A program made the translations under genes and the position numbers. A stretch of 64,000 nt of DNA from CAYVGO01 sp964450725 (GTDB taxonomy: Bacteria > Bacteroidota > Bacteroidia > Bacteroidales > UBA932), in contig CAYVGO010000003.1 in NCBI GenBank assembly GCA_964450725.1, forward strand, positions 22,836 to 86,835, written 5' to 3'. Shown here piece by piece: positions 1 to 9,542 of the stretch (its first letter is position 1; each line of letters begins with the position of its first letter). The notes under the pieces were generated by a model. The model was given only the letters and a program-made list of their open reading frames with translations, had not been told where the DNA came from and did not search any database.

Positions 1-2
1 TT

Positions 3-1847
3 GACCAAACCTCTTCTCTATATGATACATATCTTTATCTGCCTTGGGATTATCCATACAACGCTGATAAATCTGTAAGAACCGGAAAAGAGGACAATTG
101 GTATGGACGCGACAAGTCAAACTTCTTAGAATCAAGAGACAAAAACTTTACAAAATATCAAAACATTTTCATGCAGGCAACAGCTGGTTTAAAGTGGGAC
201 ATCACTTCTTGGTTGTCTTTTGAATCTAACAACAACGTGAACTATAAAATAGCACGTGATGAAACTTATACCGACCCCAATACAATTGGTGGAAAAGCAA
301 CTAACGGAAAAATCAATAATCACTGGTCTTGGACAAGTAATTATTTTTTAAACCAAATGTTACGCTTCAACAAAATGATTGACAAACATTCTATCAGTGC
401 ATTGGCGGCTTATGAATATACTCGTCGGTTTAATCAGAATACCTCTACAACTGCCAAAGGAATTACGGCAGGAAAAGAAGTAATTACCGGAACTACAGGG
501 ATGGATGCCATGAGTGGAGATAAATCGGCATTTAATATCCAATCTTTTCTTGCAAATGCCAACTACAGTTATGACAACAGATATATGTTTCAAGCCTCAT
601 TCCGTAGAGACGGCTCATCGAAATTCGGTAAAAATAATCAATACGGTAACTTTTACACCGTGTCCGGAGGTTGGAATATTGCCAATGAAGAGTTTTTTAA
701 TGCCGGCAAGAAAATTATGGATCAGTTTAAGTTACGTGTAAGTTGGGGAGTTGTAGGAAATACACCCGATGATTATTACGGACATTTATCGCTCTACACT
801 TTAGGGCAGTATAACCAATTACCGGCAAACTTTCCGAGTCAATTGGGTAATCCTGACTTAACTTGGGAAAAGAATCAGACCTTAGATATTGGTATTGATT
901 TTTCATTTATCCAGAGAATCAGAGGTTCTTTTGATTTCTATAACAAATATACTTCAGACCTTTTGTACAAAGTGCAACTTTCTACACTTACCGGTTACTC
1001 TTACCAATGGCAAAATATTGGAGCAATCACCAATCTTGGCTTTGAAGTTAACTTGAATGCTGATATCATCTCTACCAAAGAATGGTTATGGAATGTCGAT
1101 TTCAATATTGGTGTCAACAGAAATAAAATTAATGAATTATATGAGGGTAAGCCTCAGATTTCCGGTATTCGTCGTTTTTCAGAAGGTCGTGATATGGATG
1201 ATCTTTATATGGCAGAATGGGCTGGGGTTAATTCAGAAACGGGAGCACCGCAATGGTACACCAACAATAGCAATGGCGAACGAATTATTACCGAAATATA
1301 TTCTGAGGCAGAAGCTAATAAAGCATATATCGGCTCGGCGGCTCCAAAGTTCATCGGAGGTTTTGGAACCACTTTACAATGGAAAGGCATTACGCTTAAC
1401 GCCAATTTCAATTACAGTTACGGCAATAAACTATATAGTCAAAATCGAGAAGTTTTAGATTCTGACGGAGCATATCTTGATTACAATTCGATGAATCTTG
1501 CCAAAGGCTGGAATCGTTGGGAAAAGCCGGGAGATATTGCAACACACCCAAAACCGATTGCCGGTGGTAACGCAAACTCAAACAAAGTATCAAGCCGTTA
1601 TGTTGAAGATGCAAGTTACCTGACGTTACGTTCTTTATCATTATCTTACACATTTCCGGAAATCATTTTATCCAAAATACGCCTGAAAAATTTGACTTTT
1701 TCTTTCAGTGCCGAAAATCTCTTTACTGCAACCAAATATTCTTTGATTTCACCCGATGTAGCCTCTTTCAGTAACGATGGCCTTGCAGCTTGGGGACAGT
1801 ACCCGATTACCCGTAAGTTTATCTTCGGACTAAATGTAGCATTTTAA
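3..1847 (+). CDS. SusC/RagA-type TonB-dependent outer membrane receptor (5' truncated)
   Basis: The reading frame is open from the window edge, so only the C-terminal part (about 615 residues) of a receptor normally near 1000 residues is present. What is visible is beta-barrel sequence: FRRDGSSKFGKNNQYG, the motif LRVSWGVVGNT, and a C-terminal strand ending GLNVAF with terminal Phe, as expected for BAM-inserted barrels. Plug and TonB box lie upstream of the window. It is followed 26 bp later by a susD partner. By family knowledge SusC forms the TonB-driven channel of a SusCD importer for glycans or peptides; the substrate cannot be told from this fragment. An internal ATG at 171 is not a start. 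Confidence 0.93.
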   Translation, partial: DQTSSLYDTYLYLPWDYPYNADKSVRTGKEDNWYGRDKSNFLESRDKNFTKYQNIFMQATAGLKWDITSWLSFESNNNVNYKIARDETYTDPNTIGGKATNGKINNHWSWTSNYFLNQMLRFNKMIDKHSISALAAYEYTRRFNQNTSTTAKGITAGKEVITGTTGMDAMSGDKSAFNIQSFLANANYSYDNRYMFQASFRRDGSSKFGKNNQYGNFYTVSGGWNIANEEFFNAGKKIMDQFKLRVSWGVVGNTPDDYYGHLSLYTLGQYNQLPANFPSQLGNPDLTWEKNQTLDIGIDFSFIQRIRGSFDFYNKYTSDLLYKVQLSTLTGYSYQWQNIGAITNLGFEVNLNADIISTKEWLWNVDFNIGVNRNKINELYEGKPQISGIRRFSEGRDMDDLYMAEWAGVNSETGAPQWYTNNSNGERIITEIYSEAEANKAYIGSAAPKFIGGFGTTLQWKGITLNANFNYSYGNKLYSQNREVLDSDGAYLDYNSMNLAKGWNRWEKPGDIATHPKPIAGGNANSNKVSSRYVEDASYLTLRSLSLSYTFPEIILSKIRLKNLTFSFSAENLFTATKYSLISPDVASFSNDGLAAWGQYPITRKFIFGLNVAF

Positions 1848-1873
1848 TTTACAAACTAACTAAAGCAAAATAT

Positions 1874-3631
1874 ATGAAAAAATATTCATTTAAAATTATA
1901 GCAATTTACACATTGTTATTGACTGTATTGTCGTGTAACATTGATGAAGCTCCATATTCTTCAGTAACAGATAGTGAGTTAGAAACTAATGTAGATGCCG
2001 TCAATGCAGTAACTTTGGGAAGTTATTCAGAATTAAAATCTGAATCTTTTATCAAAGGGTATCATTACATCGGAGAATATACTAGCGATAATCTTGCTCT
2101 GAGCGGAACAACCACCGACAACTTGTTTTTCATCTATAACTTTCAAAGATTGGCGACTAACTCACACCTTGCCAACCAATGGGGTACTTTCAATAAAATT
2201 ATTATTAACTGTAATAATGTATTGAGATTGTCTAAAGAAGGAGTGTCTAAAGAACTTGACCATGTTATCGGGGAAAACTATTTCCTTCGGAGTTGGATCT
2301 TCTATCAGTTGGCTATAACTTATGGTAAAGCATACCACATTGCCACTGCAGAAGACCTTGGAGTACCGGTAAAATTAACCACCGATATTAATGAATTTCC
2401 CGATCGTATGCCTGTAAAAAAAATGTTTGAAGAGGTGATTGTTCCGGGACTGATAAAAGCAGAATCACTAATGCAAAGTTCCGGCATAGAAAAAGAGGCT
2501 ATTTTTGGTAATGTGTGGGCTGCAAAAGCCTTATTGAGCCGAGTATATCTTACAATGCACAAATATCAAGAAGCCTACAATTATGCAAATGATGTTATTC
2601 AAAATTCGGGTAAAAAACTTTTAACTTCGGCGGAATATCCGACAATGAATGAATTAGTTCCTGAACGTAATCCTGAAGCAATTTTTGCCATCCGTAGAGT
2701 GAAAGATATTGACATTAAAGATAACGGATGGTATGACATAGGTTCTCTTTATGCAGAAATTGATGGTGCCGGTTGGGGCGAAATGTATGCTTCTGAACCC
2801 CTTCGGAATTTACTTGCAAAATACTCCGAAGATGTACGCGCTACATTTATTAAGCCTGTCATTGAAGATGAAAATAAATATGAATTGGAATGGATAGACA
2901 AAAATTATCTCACCGATGACTCCGGCACTCTGGATATCTTAAGTCGTAATTATTTCAGGTTTATTGATATTACCAAAAACAGCGATGGCACTTATCAAAT
3001 TGAAGAGGAGACCAAAATCAACCACAATGTATTAGATTTTACAGCCGGAGCAATTACGGTAGTTGATGGAAAGTGTACATTTTCTGTTCGTCAAAAAAGA
3101 AAAAAGGCTAACGGTGAAATGATTTACAGTGAATGGAAAACCGTTACGGCTAAAGTACAGCAAAAAATGGCAAGACGTAATGATTACCCTAAATATTACA
3201 TGACCAAATGCTCGTATCAAGAAAAACAAACCCACTTGTGGTCTCCTGTTATTCTTCGGTTATCTGAAATGTATTTGAATCGGGCAGAAGCCGTTGTTGC
3301 CGGAACATTATCCGGTGATGCAATTGGTGATATTAATAAAATCAGAAGCAATAGGGATGTAGCCGATTATAACCCCTCTATTGATGGAACTGATATGTTA
3401 ACTGTTGTACTTGACGAGCGTCACCGAGAACTTTATTTGGAAGCACATCGCTTTTTCGATTTAATGCGTAATAATCAAACCTTAGACAGAACGTATCCCG
3501 GAGGACATGACAGAGGTGCACCGACTGTAGTAATTCAGTATGTTAAAAATACAGACAAACAGGCTATACAGTTATTACCTCAACGAGAAATTGATGCTTA
3601 TCCCAAACCATTACCACAAAATCCAATATAG
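1874..3631 (+). CDS. SusD/RagB-family nutrient-binding outer membrane lipoprotein
   Basis: 585 residues with a lipoprotein signal peptide: MKKYSFKIIAIYTLLLTVLSC, lipobox Cys at about residue 21. The TPR-like scaffold typical of SusD follows, with 'FLRSWIFYQLAITYGKAYH' near residue 140 and the characteristic C-terminal region 'LSEMYLNRAEAV' and 'LDERHRELYLEAHRFFDLMR'. SusD proteins cap the SusC channel at the cell surface and bind the ligand. It sits 26 bp behind the truncated susC and is followed by a terminator, so the pair forms the end of an operon. Slightly longer than many SusD proteins, with an insert around residues 330-440. The substrate is not evident. No degradative enzyme for it is visible in the window, though upstream genes are missing. 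Confidence 0.95.
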   Translation: MKKYSFKIIAIYTLLLTVLSCNIDEAPYSSVTDSELETNVDAVNAVTLGSYSELKSESFIKGYHYIGEYTSDNLALSGTTTDNLFFIYNFQRLATNSHLANQWGTFNKIIINCNNVLRLSKEGVSKELDHVIGENYFLRSWIFYQLAITYGKAYHIATAEDLGVPVKLTTDINEFPDRMPVKKMFEEVIVPGLIKAESLMQSSGIEKEAIFGNVWAAKALLSRVYLTMHKYQEAYNYANDVIQNSGKKLLTSAEYPTMNELVPERNPEAIFAIRRVKDIDIKDNGWYDIGSLYAEIDGAGWGEMYASEPLRNLLAKYSEDVRATFIKPVIEDENKYELEWIDKNYLTDDSGTLDILSRNYFRFIDITKNSDGTYQIEEETKINHNVLDFTAGAITVVDGKCTFSVRQKRKKANGEMIYSEWKTVTAKVQQKMARRNDYPKYYMTKCSYQEKQTHLWSPVILRLSEMYLNRAEAVVAGTLSGDAIGDINKIRSNRDVADYNPSIDGTDMLTVVLDERHRELYLEAHRFFDLMRNNQTLDRTYPGGHDRGAPTVVIQYVKNTDKQAIQLLPQREIDAYPKPLPQNPI

Positions 3632-3667
3632 CGAATAATCTATCTAAAGATTGAGATTGTTATCCCC

Positions 3668-3700
3668 AACGGCTGCTGAAAATATTTTGGCAGCCGTTTT
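3668..3700 (+). terminator. Rho-independent terminator after susD
   Basis: Perfect 9-bp arms AACGGCTGC (3668-3676) and GCAGCCGTT (3690-3698), 13-nt loop, followed by a short T run. It lies 37 bp after the susD stop and resembles the terminator at 63879-63925 in its GGCTG stem. Confidence 0.85.
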
Positions 3701-3799
3701 CGTTATTATGTACCATAATTGAATTAGTCATTTTGAAGATATAACTGTACAATACTTGGAAAAAGGAACTTTACACTACCCAAATACCCCTGTAATAAT

Positions 3800-5215
3800 T
3801 TACACTCCCCCCTGTAAATGCTCCAAAGCAACCTGAAGTGCACGGTCTTTGTCGGTAATGAGATCCTGAACGGTCGGTATCACTTCAATATCCGGTTTCA
3901 CTCCATAACCAACAAACAGTCTCCCATCGGGATAAGTATCTTTCTTTGTGCAAATACGCGCTTTGAAATCTTTCACAAGATCAATAAAAATAGGTTGTCC
4001 AGTACTTCCGAACGTCTTCCGGCCAATCTTAGTCATGTGTTTTTGGCTGTCGGCAAGAATCAGAAAGTCTTCTGCTGCCGATGCGGTATAGCGGTCGATA
4101 AGTAATACCGTCGGCACTACCAATCGTTCCTGTTCTTTTTCAATGTGACAGGTAAATGTAGAACCACCCTCAAAGTACTCTCCACGTGCTGTAAGATATG
4201 CTTTTCGTGCCCAGTGGTTGTCTGTGGTATCGGAGGGGTTTATAAACCGTCCTGCTGCAGCGTGGCTGGCAGAATAGACCCTGGTTGAACTGCGTGCACC
4301 GATAAGAACCGAATCAGATGTCAGGTATTTCAGAATATTGGCACCGATTCCCGTACTCCCTCCTCCGTTATGGCGGAGATCAATGATAAGTTTCTTGGCA
4401 CGTTTCTTCAATTCGGGAAACACGTCGGCAAACATCTTGTTGATGCTTTGGTCTTCGAATGAGTTCAATGCTACGTATGCGATATCCCCCGGATACCACT
4501 TAAGTTCCAGAAGATTGTTCTGTTCGTTGGTAAAGCACATGGGGTCGGAACATACCGGTTCTTGCACTGCGTGGGTGATGCGCATCTTCAGATTCTTTCC
4601 GGACGGAGTAAGTAACTCTACGTCGTAACTTTGACCTTCTCTTCCTTGAAACATGAAGTTGGTTGCTTGTGCCCAACGTGCATGCTCCGTTGAAGACGCG
4701 ATCAACGGCAGCGAGTATTTCCGAATATACTCACGAGCTGACATTCCATTTACTTTCACTATTTCCGTTCCTATCGGAATTTTCGTCTTGTTCATTTCAT
4801 TGATACCCGTCACAATGGCTCTCTCCTCAATCTCATCGACATACCACTGAAGACTGTCGAATAAGGTGGTGATTGTCTCGGAGTTTTCGTATTTGATGTT
4901 GGTATGTCCATCCTTCAATAGGGCACACATACGTTGCAACTCCTCGCAATACTCCTGATTATCCTTCGTTTGCAGTACATTGGTAAGATGTGCTCGATAG
5001 ATGCTGTCCCATTTCGTTTCCCCTATTTGGTCGAAGTATACAAAGTTGTACTTCACTTCAGACCAAAAGCGAGACAACCCGAACACTTTATCTTCCGGAC
5101 TAAGTGTATCATCAGAAGTTGTAGTCTGTGCTGTGGAAGAGAGAGCAATAAAACAAAGGGAAATTATTCCGACAAAGTTTTTAAAGGACTGAGAAAGAGT
5201 AGAGATTGATTGCAT
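3800..5215 (-). CDS. S41 family (C-terminal processing peptidase-like) secreted peptidase
   Basis: About 471 residues from the ATG at 5215. A longer reading frame to 5263 exists, but starting at MQSISTLSQSFKNFVG gives a clean signal peptide ending STAQ. Tail-specific protease features are visible: IDLRHNGGGSTGIGANIL (the D-L-R-x-N-x-G-G element), the nucleophile region DRYTASAAEDF (Ser in SAAE) and the lysine region GRKTFGSTGQP. The N-terminal part resembles the helical domain seen before the core in Bacteroidota S41 proteins. It likely acts in the periplasm or at the surface; its target is unknown. Codon and base usage differ from neighbours (two 60-bp lines counted at 42% and 47% GC against about 35% nearby), suggesting transfer. 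Minus-strand promoter candidates lie at 5370-5398. Confidence 0.9.
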   Translation of the reverse strand: MQSISTLSQSFKNFVGIISLCFIALSSTAQTTTSDDTLSPEDKVFGLSRFWSEVKYNFVYFDQIGETKWDSIYRAHLTNVLQTKDNQEYCEELQRMCALLKDGHTNIKYENSETITTLFDSLQWYVDEIEERAIVTGINEMNKTKIPIGTEIVKVNGMSAREYIRKYSLPLIASSTEHARWAQATNFMFQGREGQSYDVELLTPSGKNLKMRITHAVQEPVCSDPMCFTNEQNNLLELKWYPGDIAYVALNSFEDQSINKMFADVFPELKKRAKKLIIDLRHNGGGSTGIGANILKYLTSDSVLIGARSSTRVYSASHAAAGRFINPSDTTDNHWARKAYLTARGEYFEGGSTFTCHIEKEQERLVVPTVLLIDRYTASAAEDFLILADSQKHMTKIGRKTFGSTGQPIFIDLVKDFKARICTKKDTYPDGRLFVGYGVKPDIEVIPTVQDLITDKDRALQVALEHLQGGV

Positions 5216-5574
5216 ATTTATTTGTTTTAATTTACTATGGAAGGGTCGCAAATAGTATGCCATATTGGTAATATTTTGATTTTAACCGGAAAAGTTCTTT
5301 TTTATTTGTCCGCTTTCAGGCAAGATGTCCGAAAACGTTGATGACACTCGAAAACGACAAAGAGAAATGCAAAGATAATCTCAAGATGGACGCGCAAAGA
5401 TATGACATCAGTATCCAGTTACGTATATCAACAATCTTTGCAAGTTATTTACTGTTAAATTCCATAATCTTCATTCCTAATTGCGTAATTCGGATCAATT
5501 CTACATTTTCAATTCTACATTTCCTTATGTACTTTTGCAGACAATCTCTATATTTCGTTTCTAAATTTTAATCT
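5216..5574. promoter_or_regulatory. Divergent intergenic region between S41 peptidase and meaB
   Basis: No credible gene; small reading frames here lack family features. On the minus strand TATCTTTG (5377-5370), with TTTG 17 bp upstream (5398-5395), fits the Bacteroidota promoter for the S41 gene. A second TATCTTTG lies at 5402-5395. On the plus strand TACTTTTG (5530-5537) matches the -7 box for meaB, although no good -33 TTG is seen. Confidence 0.5.
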
Positions 5575-6645
5575 ATGAACCACGATAGTGCCTTAATTGT
5601 CAATGATGGCGTAGAACAACCGCCGAATGTAAATCCTTATAAAAGAGACAATACCCGCAAAGCAAAACATCATTATTCTCCCGAAGAATATGTAGATTTA
5701 ATTCTCCAAGGTAACAGAATTGCTTTAAGTCAAGCCATCACCTTAGTAGAAAGTAATCTTCACTCAGACAGATTAGAGGCTCAAACTATTTTAGAAAAGT
5801 TACTACCCTATTCCGGTAAAAGTATCAGAGTCGGCATTACCGGTGTACCCGGAGCCGGAAAAAGTTCATTTATAGAACAGTTAGGAATCTTACTTACTCA
5901 ACAAGGACATAAAGTAGTAGTATTGGCCGTTGACCCCAGCAGTAAACGTACGGAAGGCAGTATTCTGGGTGACAAAACACGGATGGAACATCTTTCTGTT
6001 GACCCTAATGCTTTCATACGTCCTTCACCAAGCGGCGGATCGCTGGGAGGAGTTGCCCGTAAAACCCGTGAAACTGTCATTTTATGCGAAGCGGCAGGAT
6101 TTGATATCGTGTTGATAGAAACTGTAGGTGTCGGACAGTCTGAAACAGAAGTACACTCTATGGTTGATTGCTTTTTATTATTATTGATTGCCGGAGCGGG
6201 AGATGAGTTACAGGGAATAAAGCGTGGGATTATGGAAATGTGCGACATCTTAGCGGTAACCAAAGCCGACGGAGATAATATTTTACGTACACAACAAGCC
6301 AAAAGGCAATATCAAAATGCGTTACATCTCTTTCCGCTTTCAGATTCACAGTGGAGTCCCAAAGTTTTAACCTGCTCTTCTTTAAAGAATGAAGGGATTA
6401 CAGAAGTGTGGCAAACGGTTGAAGAATACATTCAGCATACCCGCAACAACCATTACTTTATACAAAAAAGAAGTGAACAGGATAAACAATGGATGATAGA
6501 AACCATTGAACAACACTTGCATCAAAATTTTTATGAACACCCTGAAGTCAAAAAACTTTTACCGATATTGACAGAAAATGTTTTAATGAAAAAATGCACT
6601 CCTTATCAAGCCGCTATGCAATTATTACAAATAATGACAAAGTAA
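5575..6645 (+). CDS. meaB: MeaB/ArgK methylmalonyl-CoA mutase-associated GTPase
   Basis: 356 residues, normal for the family. It contains the P-loop GVPGAGKSS at about residues 90-98, [19 protein letters not shown] with the conserved DPSS and GD elements, the switch region ETVGVGQSE near 183 and the guanine-specificity TKAD near 228. MeaB loads and protects adenosylcobalamin on methylmalonyl-CoA mutase, so it implies a B12-dependent succinate/propionate route in this organism; the mutase itself is not in the window. Starts at ATG 5575 with a -7 box TACTTTTG 38 bp upstream. Followed by the 41-bp repeat array rather than another gene of the pathway. Confidence 0.95.
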   Translation: MNHDSALIVNDGVEQPPNVNPYKRDNTRKAKHHYSPEEYVDLILQGNRIALSQAITLVESNLHSDRLEAQTILEKLLPYSGKSIRVGITGVPGAGKSSFIEQLGILLTQQGHKVVVLAVDPSSKRTEGSILGDKTRMEHLSVDPNAFIRPSPSGGSLGGVARKTRETVILCEAAGFDIVLIETVGVGQSETEVHSMVDCFLLLLIAGAGDELQGIKRGIMEMCDILAVTKADGDNILRTQQAKRQYQNALHLFPLSDSQWSPKVLTCSSLKNEGITEVWQTVEEYIQHTRNNHYFIQKRSEQDKQWMIETIEQHLHQNFYEHPEVKKLLPILTENVLMKKCTPYQAAMQLLQIMTK

Positions 6646-6660
6646 ATATAGATTACAATG

Positions 6661-6815
6661 GATATTTTACCCTTTCGTACTGCTACGAAAGTATCAAAAA
6701 GACAATTTTACCTTTTCGTACTAGTACGAAAGCATCAAAAAGACAATTTTACCTTTTCGTACTACTACGAAAGCATCAAAAAGACAATTTTAGCCCTTTC
6801 GTAGCACTGTAATAA
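6661..6815. repeat. 41-bp tandem array with palindromic core (about 3.7 copies)
   Basis: Equivalent positions recur at 6665, 6706, 6747 and 6788, an exact 41-bp period. Each unit is an inverted repeat (TTTCGTA and TACGAAA arms with a 4-nt centre) joined by 'gcatcaaaaagacaatttta'. In copy 2 the core is a perfect 18-bp palindrome, TTTCGTACTAGTACGAAA. The last copy is degenerate. There is no spacer sequence, so it is not CRISPR. The period is not a multiple of 3, which argues against coding. It lies between the convergent-free pair meaB and murF-alr, both on the plus strand. Confidence 0.9.
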
Positions 6816-6870
6816 AATAATCACCTTCTTAAGTCTCTCATATCTTTAACTATTTAATCCTTAAAATCAA

Positions 6871-9306
6871 ATGTACAACATCTCCACCATTCAACAAGTT
6901 GTCAACGGTCAGATTTATGGCGTTAACATTGAACGTAATATCAACAGATTGGTGATTGACAGCCGCGGATTAAGCGGAGACTCTCAGACATTGTTTATAG
7001 CACTAAAAAGTGAACGCAATGACGGACATCGCTATATTGAAAATGTTTATTACAAAGGTATCCGCTGTTTTCTTGTATCTAAGACAATAGAAATACAACC
7101 CTTTCCTGATGCTACGTTTATCTTAGTAAAAAATACAACTAAGGCCTTACAACAATTAGCCGCTTACCACAGACAACAGTTCACTATCCCTATTATCGGT
7201 ATTACGGGTAGTAACGGTAAAACCATCGTTAAAGAGTGGTTAAACTATCTGATAAGTCCGGAAATCAACAGTTGTAAAAGCCCCAAAAGTTATAACTCTC
7301 AAATTGGAGTGCCTTTATCTGTATGGCAATTAGATAAAACGTCGAAGATAGGTTGCTTTGAAGCGGGAATTTCAGAACCTTATGAAATGGAGAAATTGGA
7401 GGAAATTATTCAACCGACCATAGGAATAATGACCAATTTAGGAGATGCTCATCAGGAAGGTTTTTCATCTGTGTCAGAAAAACTGTCAGAAAAGATGAAG
7501 TTATTCCGTAAGAGCCACATTTTACTTTACAGAAATGAGTCCGAAAGCACCATTGACCAATATTTACAACACCAAAAGCCTGAAAACTGCCGATTGCTGT
7601 CTTGGGGGACCGGTGCCGACAATGATATTCAACTAAGTTTGACAGAAAAAAACAAAGTCGGTGTAACCCTTCATTTACAAATTCACAATCAAGACTTTCT
7701 ACCATACTTTTCACAAAACAGAATATCACTTGAACTTCCTTTTGCCGATGCCGCATCTATAGAGAACTGCATGCACGCTTTGTTGGCCGTCAGTTATCTT
7801 TCGACATTGCATTTGTCTGACAATTTTCCGACTATAGTTACTGTTGCAGAACGTATCAGACAATTATATGCCGTGAATTTAAGATTAGAAATTATTGAAG
7901 GAAAATTTGGTTCTATTTTGCTCAATGATTGTTACAGTAACGATATTCAAGGATTTTCCATTGCACTGCAACAATTGACATCATCGGCAGGAGAAAGAGA
8001 CAAAACCGTCATATTATCCGAGTTTACCCATAGTGGTTTGTCGGCCAATTTGTGGTTGCAGAAACTGAAAGAAGAATTGCAGCATGCAAAAGTAAGTTTG
8101 TTTATAGGAATAGGAAAATCTTTTATGGAGACAGAGATAACCTTTCACTGCCCTACCCAGTTTTATGAAACCACCGGCGATTTTTTGAGTAATACAGCAA
8201 CGCTGAATTATAAAAATAGTGCTATTCTATTGAAAGGAGAACGAAATTTTCAGTTTGAAAAGATACTGCCCCTCTTCACCCGACATACCCACCTGACGAC
8301 CTTAGAAGTAAATCTCACGAAAGCCTTAAATAATCTCAACATCTACAGAGAGCAACTTAAACCCTCAACACAAATTTGCGTGCTGCTCAAAGCCAATGCT
8401 TATGGCATGGGAATGGTAGAAATGGCTAAATTCTTAGAGTTGCAACACATTCATTACATTGGTGTAGCGATTGCCGACGAAGGGATTTTATTACGAGAGC
8501 ATGGCATTACTACCCCTATTATCGTCTTAAATCCGGAGCCCGATACATTTTCTCAGATGATGACTTACAGGCTTGAACCCGAAATTTACTCCTTAAGATT
8601 ACTGAAAGCTATGCTGAAAGCAGCACTGCATGCCGGAGAACTGCACTATCCTATCCACTTAAAAATAGATACGGGTATGCACCGACTGGGGTTCTCTCCT
8701 GAGGATATTCAGACACTGACAGAATTACTGCAAAACCGTCAAGAAGTATCGGTACGTTCTATTTTCTCTCATTTTGCCTCTGCCGACGAACCTAAGAATC
8801 TGAACTTCGCACAGCAACAACTTATGCTGTTTTCTCGGCTTACAGAAGAGTTACGTAAAACAGTAGCCACAGATGCCAAACTACACATCGCCAATTCGGC
8901 AGCCATTTTCTCTTTACCGCAATCTCACTTCGACATGGTAAGATTAGGAATAGGATTTTACGGATATGCCCAAGGAGTAAAAGGATTGGAAGGCATTGCA
9001 ACCCTCAAAAGTACNNNNNNNNNNNNNNNNNNNNNNNNNNNNNNNNNNNNNNNNNNNNNNNNNNNNNNNNNNNNNNNNNNNNNNNNNNNNNNNNNNNNNN
9101 NNNNNNNNNNNNNNATTGTCGGACGAATTTGTATGGATTTATGTATGATAGACGTTACCAATATTGATGTTGCCGAAGGTGATGAAGTCATTGTATTCGG
9201 AGATAACCCCACAGTACATCAACTCGCCCAAAAGTTAGACACTATTCCCTACGAAATTCTAACCTCTGTCTCAGACAGAGTCAAGCGAGTATATTATCTT
9301 CAATAA
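6871..9306 (+). CDS. murF-alr: Bifunctional MurF / alanine racemase (interrupted by an assembly gap)
   Basis: Fusion typical of Bacteroidota. Residues 1 to about 465 are MurF (UDP-MurNAc-tripeptide:D-Ala-D-Ala ligase) with ATP-binding GITGSNGKT at 110-118 and the ATPase region FEAGISEPYEMEKLE. From about 475 the sequence is PLP-dependent alanine racemase (LEVNLTKALNNL), with the PLP lysine in LLKANAYGMG (K507) and the C-terminal VGRICMDLCMIDVT-type block. The fusion makes D-Ala and uses D-Ala-D-Ala in the cytoplasm for peptidoglycan. A 100-N gap (9015-9114) removes the segment that normally holds the catalytic Tyr and the GYADG block, so the 811-residue length is only nominal. The frame happens to continue across the placeholder. 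Confidence 0.93.
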   Translation: MYNISTIQQVVNGQIYGVNIERNINRLVIDSRGLSGDSQTLFIALKSERNDGHRYIENVYYKGIRCFLVSKTIEIQPFPDATFILVKNTTKALQQLAAYHRQQFTIPIIGITGSNGKTIVKEWLNYLISPEINSCKSPKSYNSQIGVPLSVWQLDKTSKIGCFEAGISEPYEMEKLEEIIQPTIGIMTNLGDAHQEGFSSVSEKLSEKMKLFRKSHILLYRNESESTIDQYLQHQKPENCRLLSWGTGADNDIQLSLTEKNKVGVTLHLQIHNQDFLPYFSQNRISLELPFADAASIENCMHALLAVSYLSTLHLSDNFPTIVTVAERIRQLYAVNLRLEIIEGKFGSILLNDCYSNDIQGFSIALQQLTSSAGERDKTVILSEFTHSGLSANLWLQKLKEELQHAKVSLFIGIGKSFMETEITFHCPTQFYETTGDFLSNTATLNYKNSAILLKGERNFQFEKILPLFTRHTHLTTLEVNLTKALNNLNIYREQLKPSTQICVLLKANAYGMGMVEMAKFLELQHIHYIGVAIADEGILLREHGITTPIIVLNPEPDTFSQMMTYRLEPEIYSLRLLKAMLKAALHAGELHYPIHLKIDTGMHRLGFSPEDIQTLTELLQNRQEVSVRSIFSHFASADEPKNLNFAQQQLMLFSRLTEELRKTVATDAKLHIANSAAIFSLPQSHFDMVRLGIGFYGYAQGVKGLEGIATLKSXXXXXXXXXXXXXXXXXXXXXXXXXXXXXXXXXXIVGRICMDLCMIDVTNIDVAEGDEVIVFGDNPTVHQLAQKLDTIPYEILTSVSDRVKRVYYLQ
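9015..9114. other. Assembly gap (100 N) inside the alr domain
   Basis: Exactly 100 N, the placeholder size used at all four gaps. From memory of the family, more than 34 residues should lie between LKS and VGRICMD (nearer 55-60), so the true gap is probably longer than 100 bp. Confidence 0.95.
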
Positions 9307-9490
9307 AGAAGGAAAGAAAAAAGATAGTCGCCTTTGTAAGGAGATACAACGAAGTAATCTACATCAATTTTGAACTAAATTTCTTAATTCAAAAACTAAT
9401 CATCGGGAGTAAAACAAACTTTCAACTTACAGACTTCAATTTTCACCTTTTACATTTTGTCTTTAATCCATCAATCTTAATATTCTTCAT

Positions 9491-9521
9491 TTGACCTTTT
9501 ATCACAATTTGCCTACCTTTG
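9491..9521 (+). promoter_or_regulatory. Bacteroidota promoter for tex
   Basis: TTG at 9491-9493 and TACCTTTG at 9514-9521 with 20 bp between: a full match to the -33/-7 consensus. Transcription should begin near 9528, which rules out the TTG at 9519 as start and fixes the ATG at 9543. Confidence 0.8.
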
Positions 9522-9542
9522 CACCTCAAATCAAATATAAAG

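Noticed and set aside
5338..5571. Small gene upstream of meaB
   Set aside because: 77-codon frame without family features, overlapping the meaB -7 box and minus-strand promoter candidates.
9519..9542. TTG start for tex at 9519
   Set aside because: It overlaps the -7 box TACCTTTG, upstream of the predicted transcription start.
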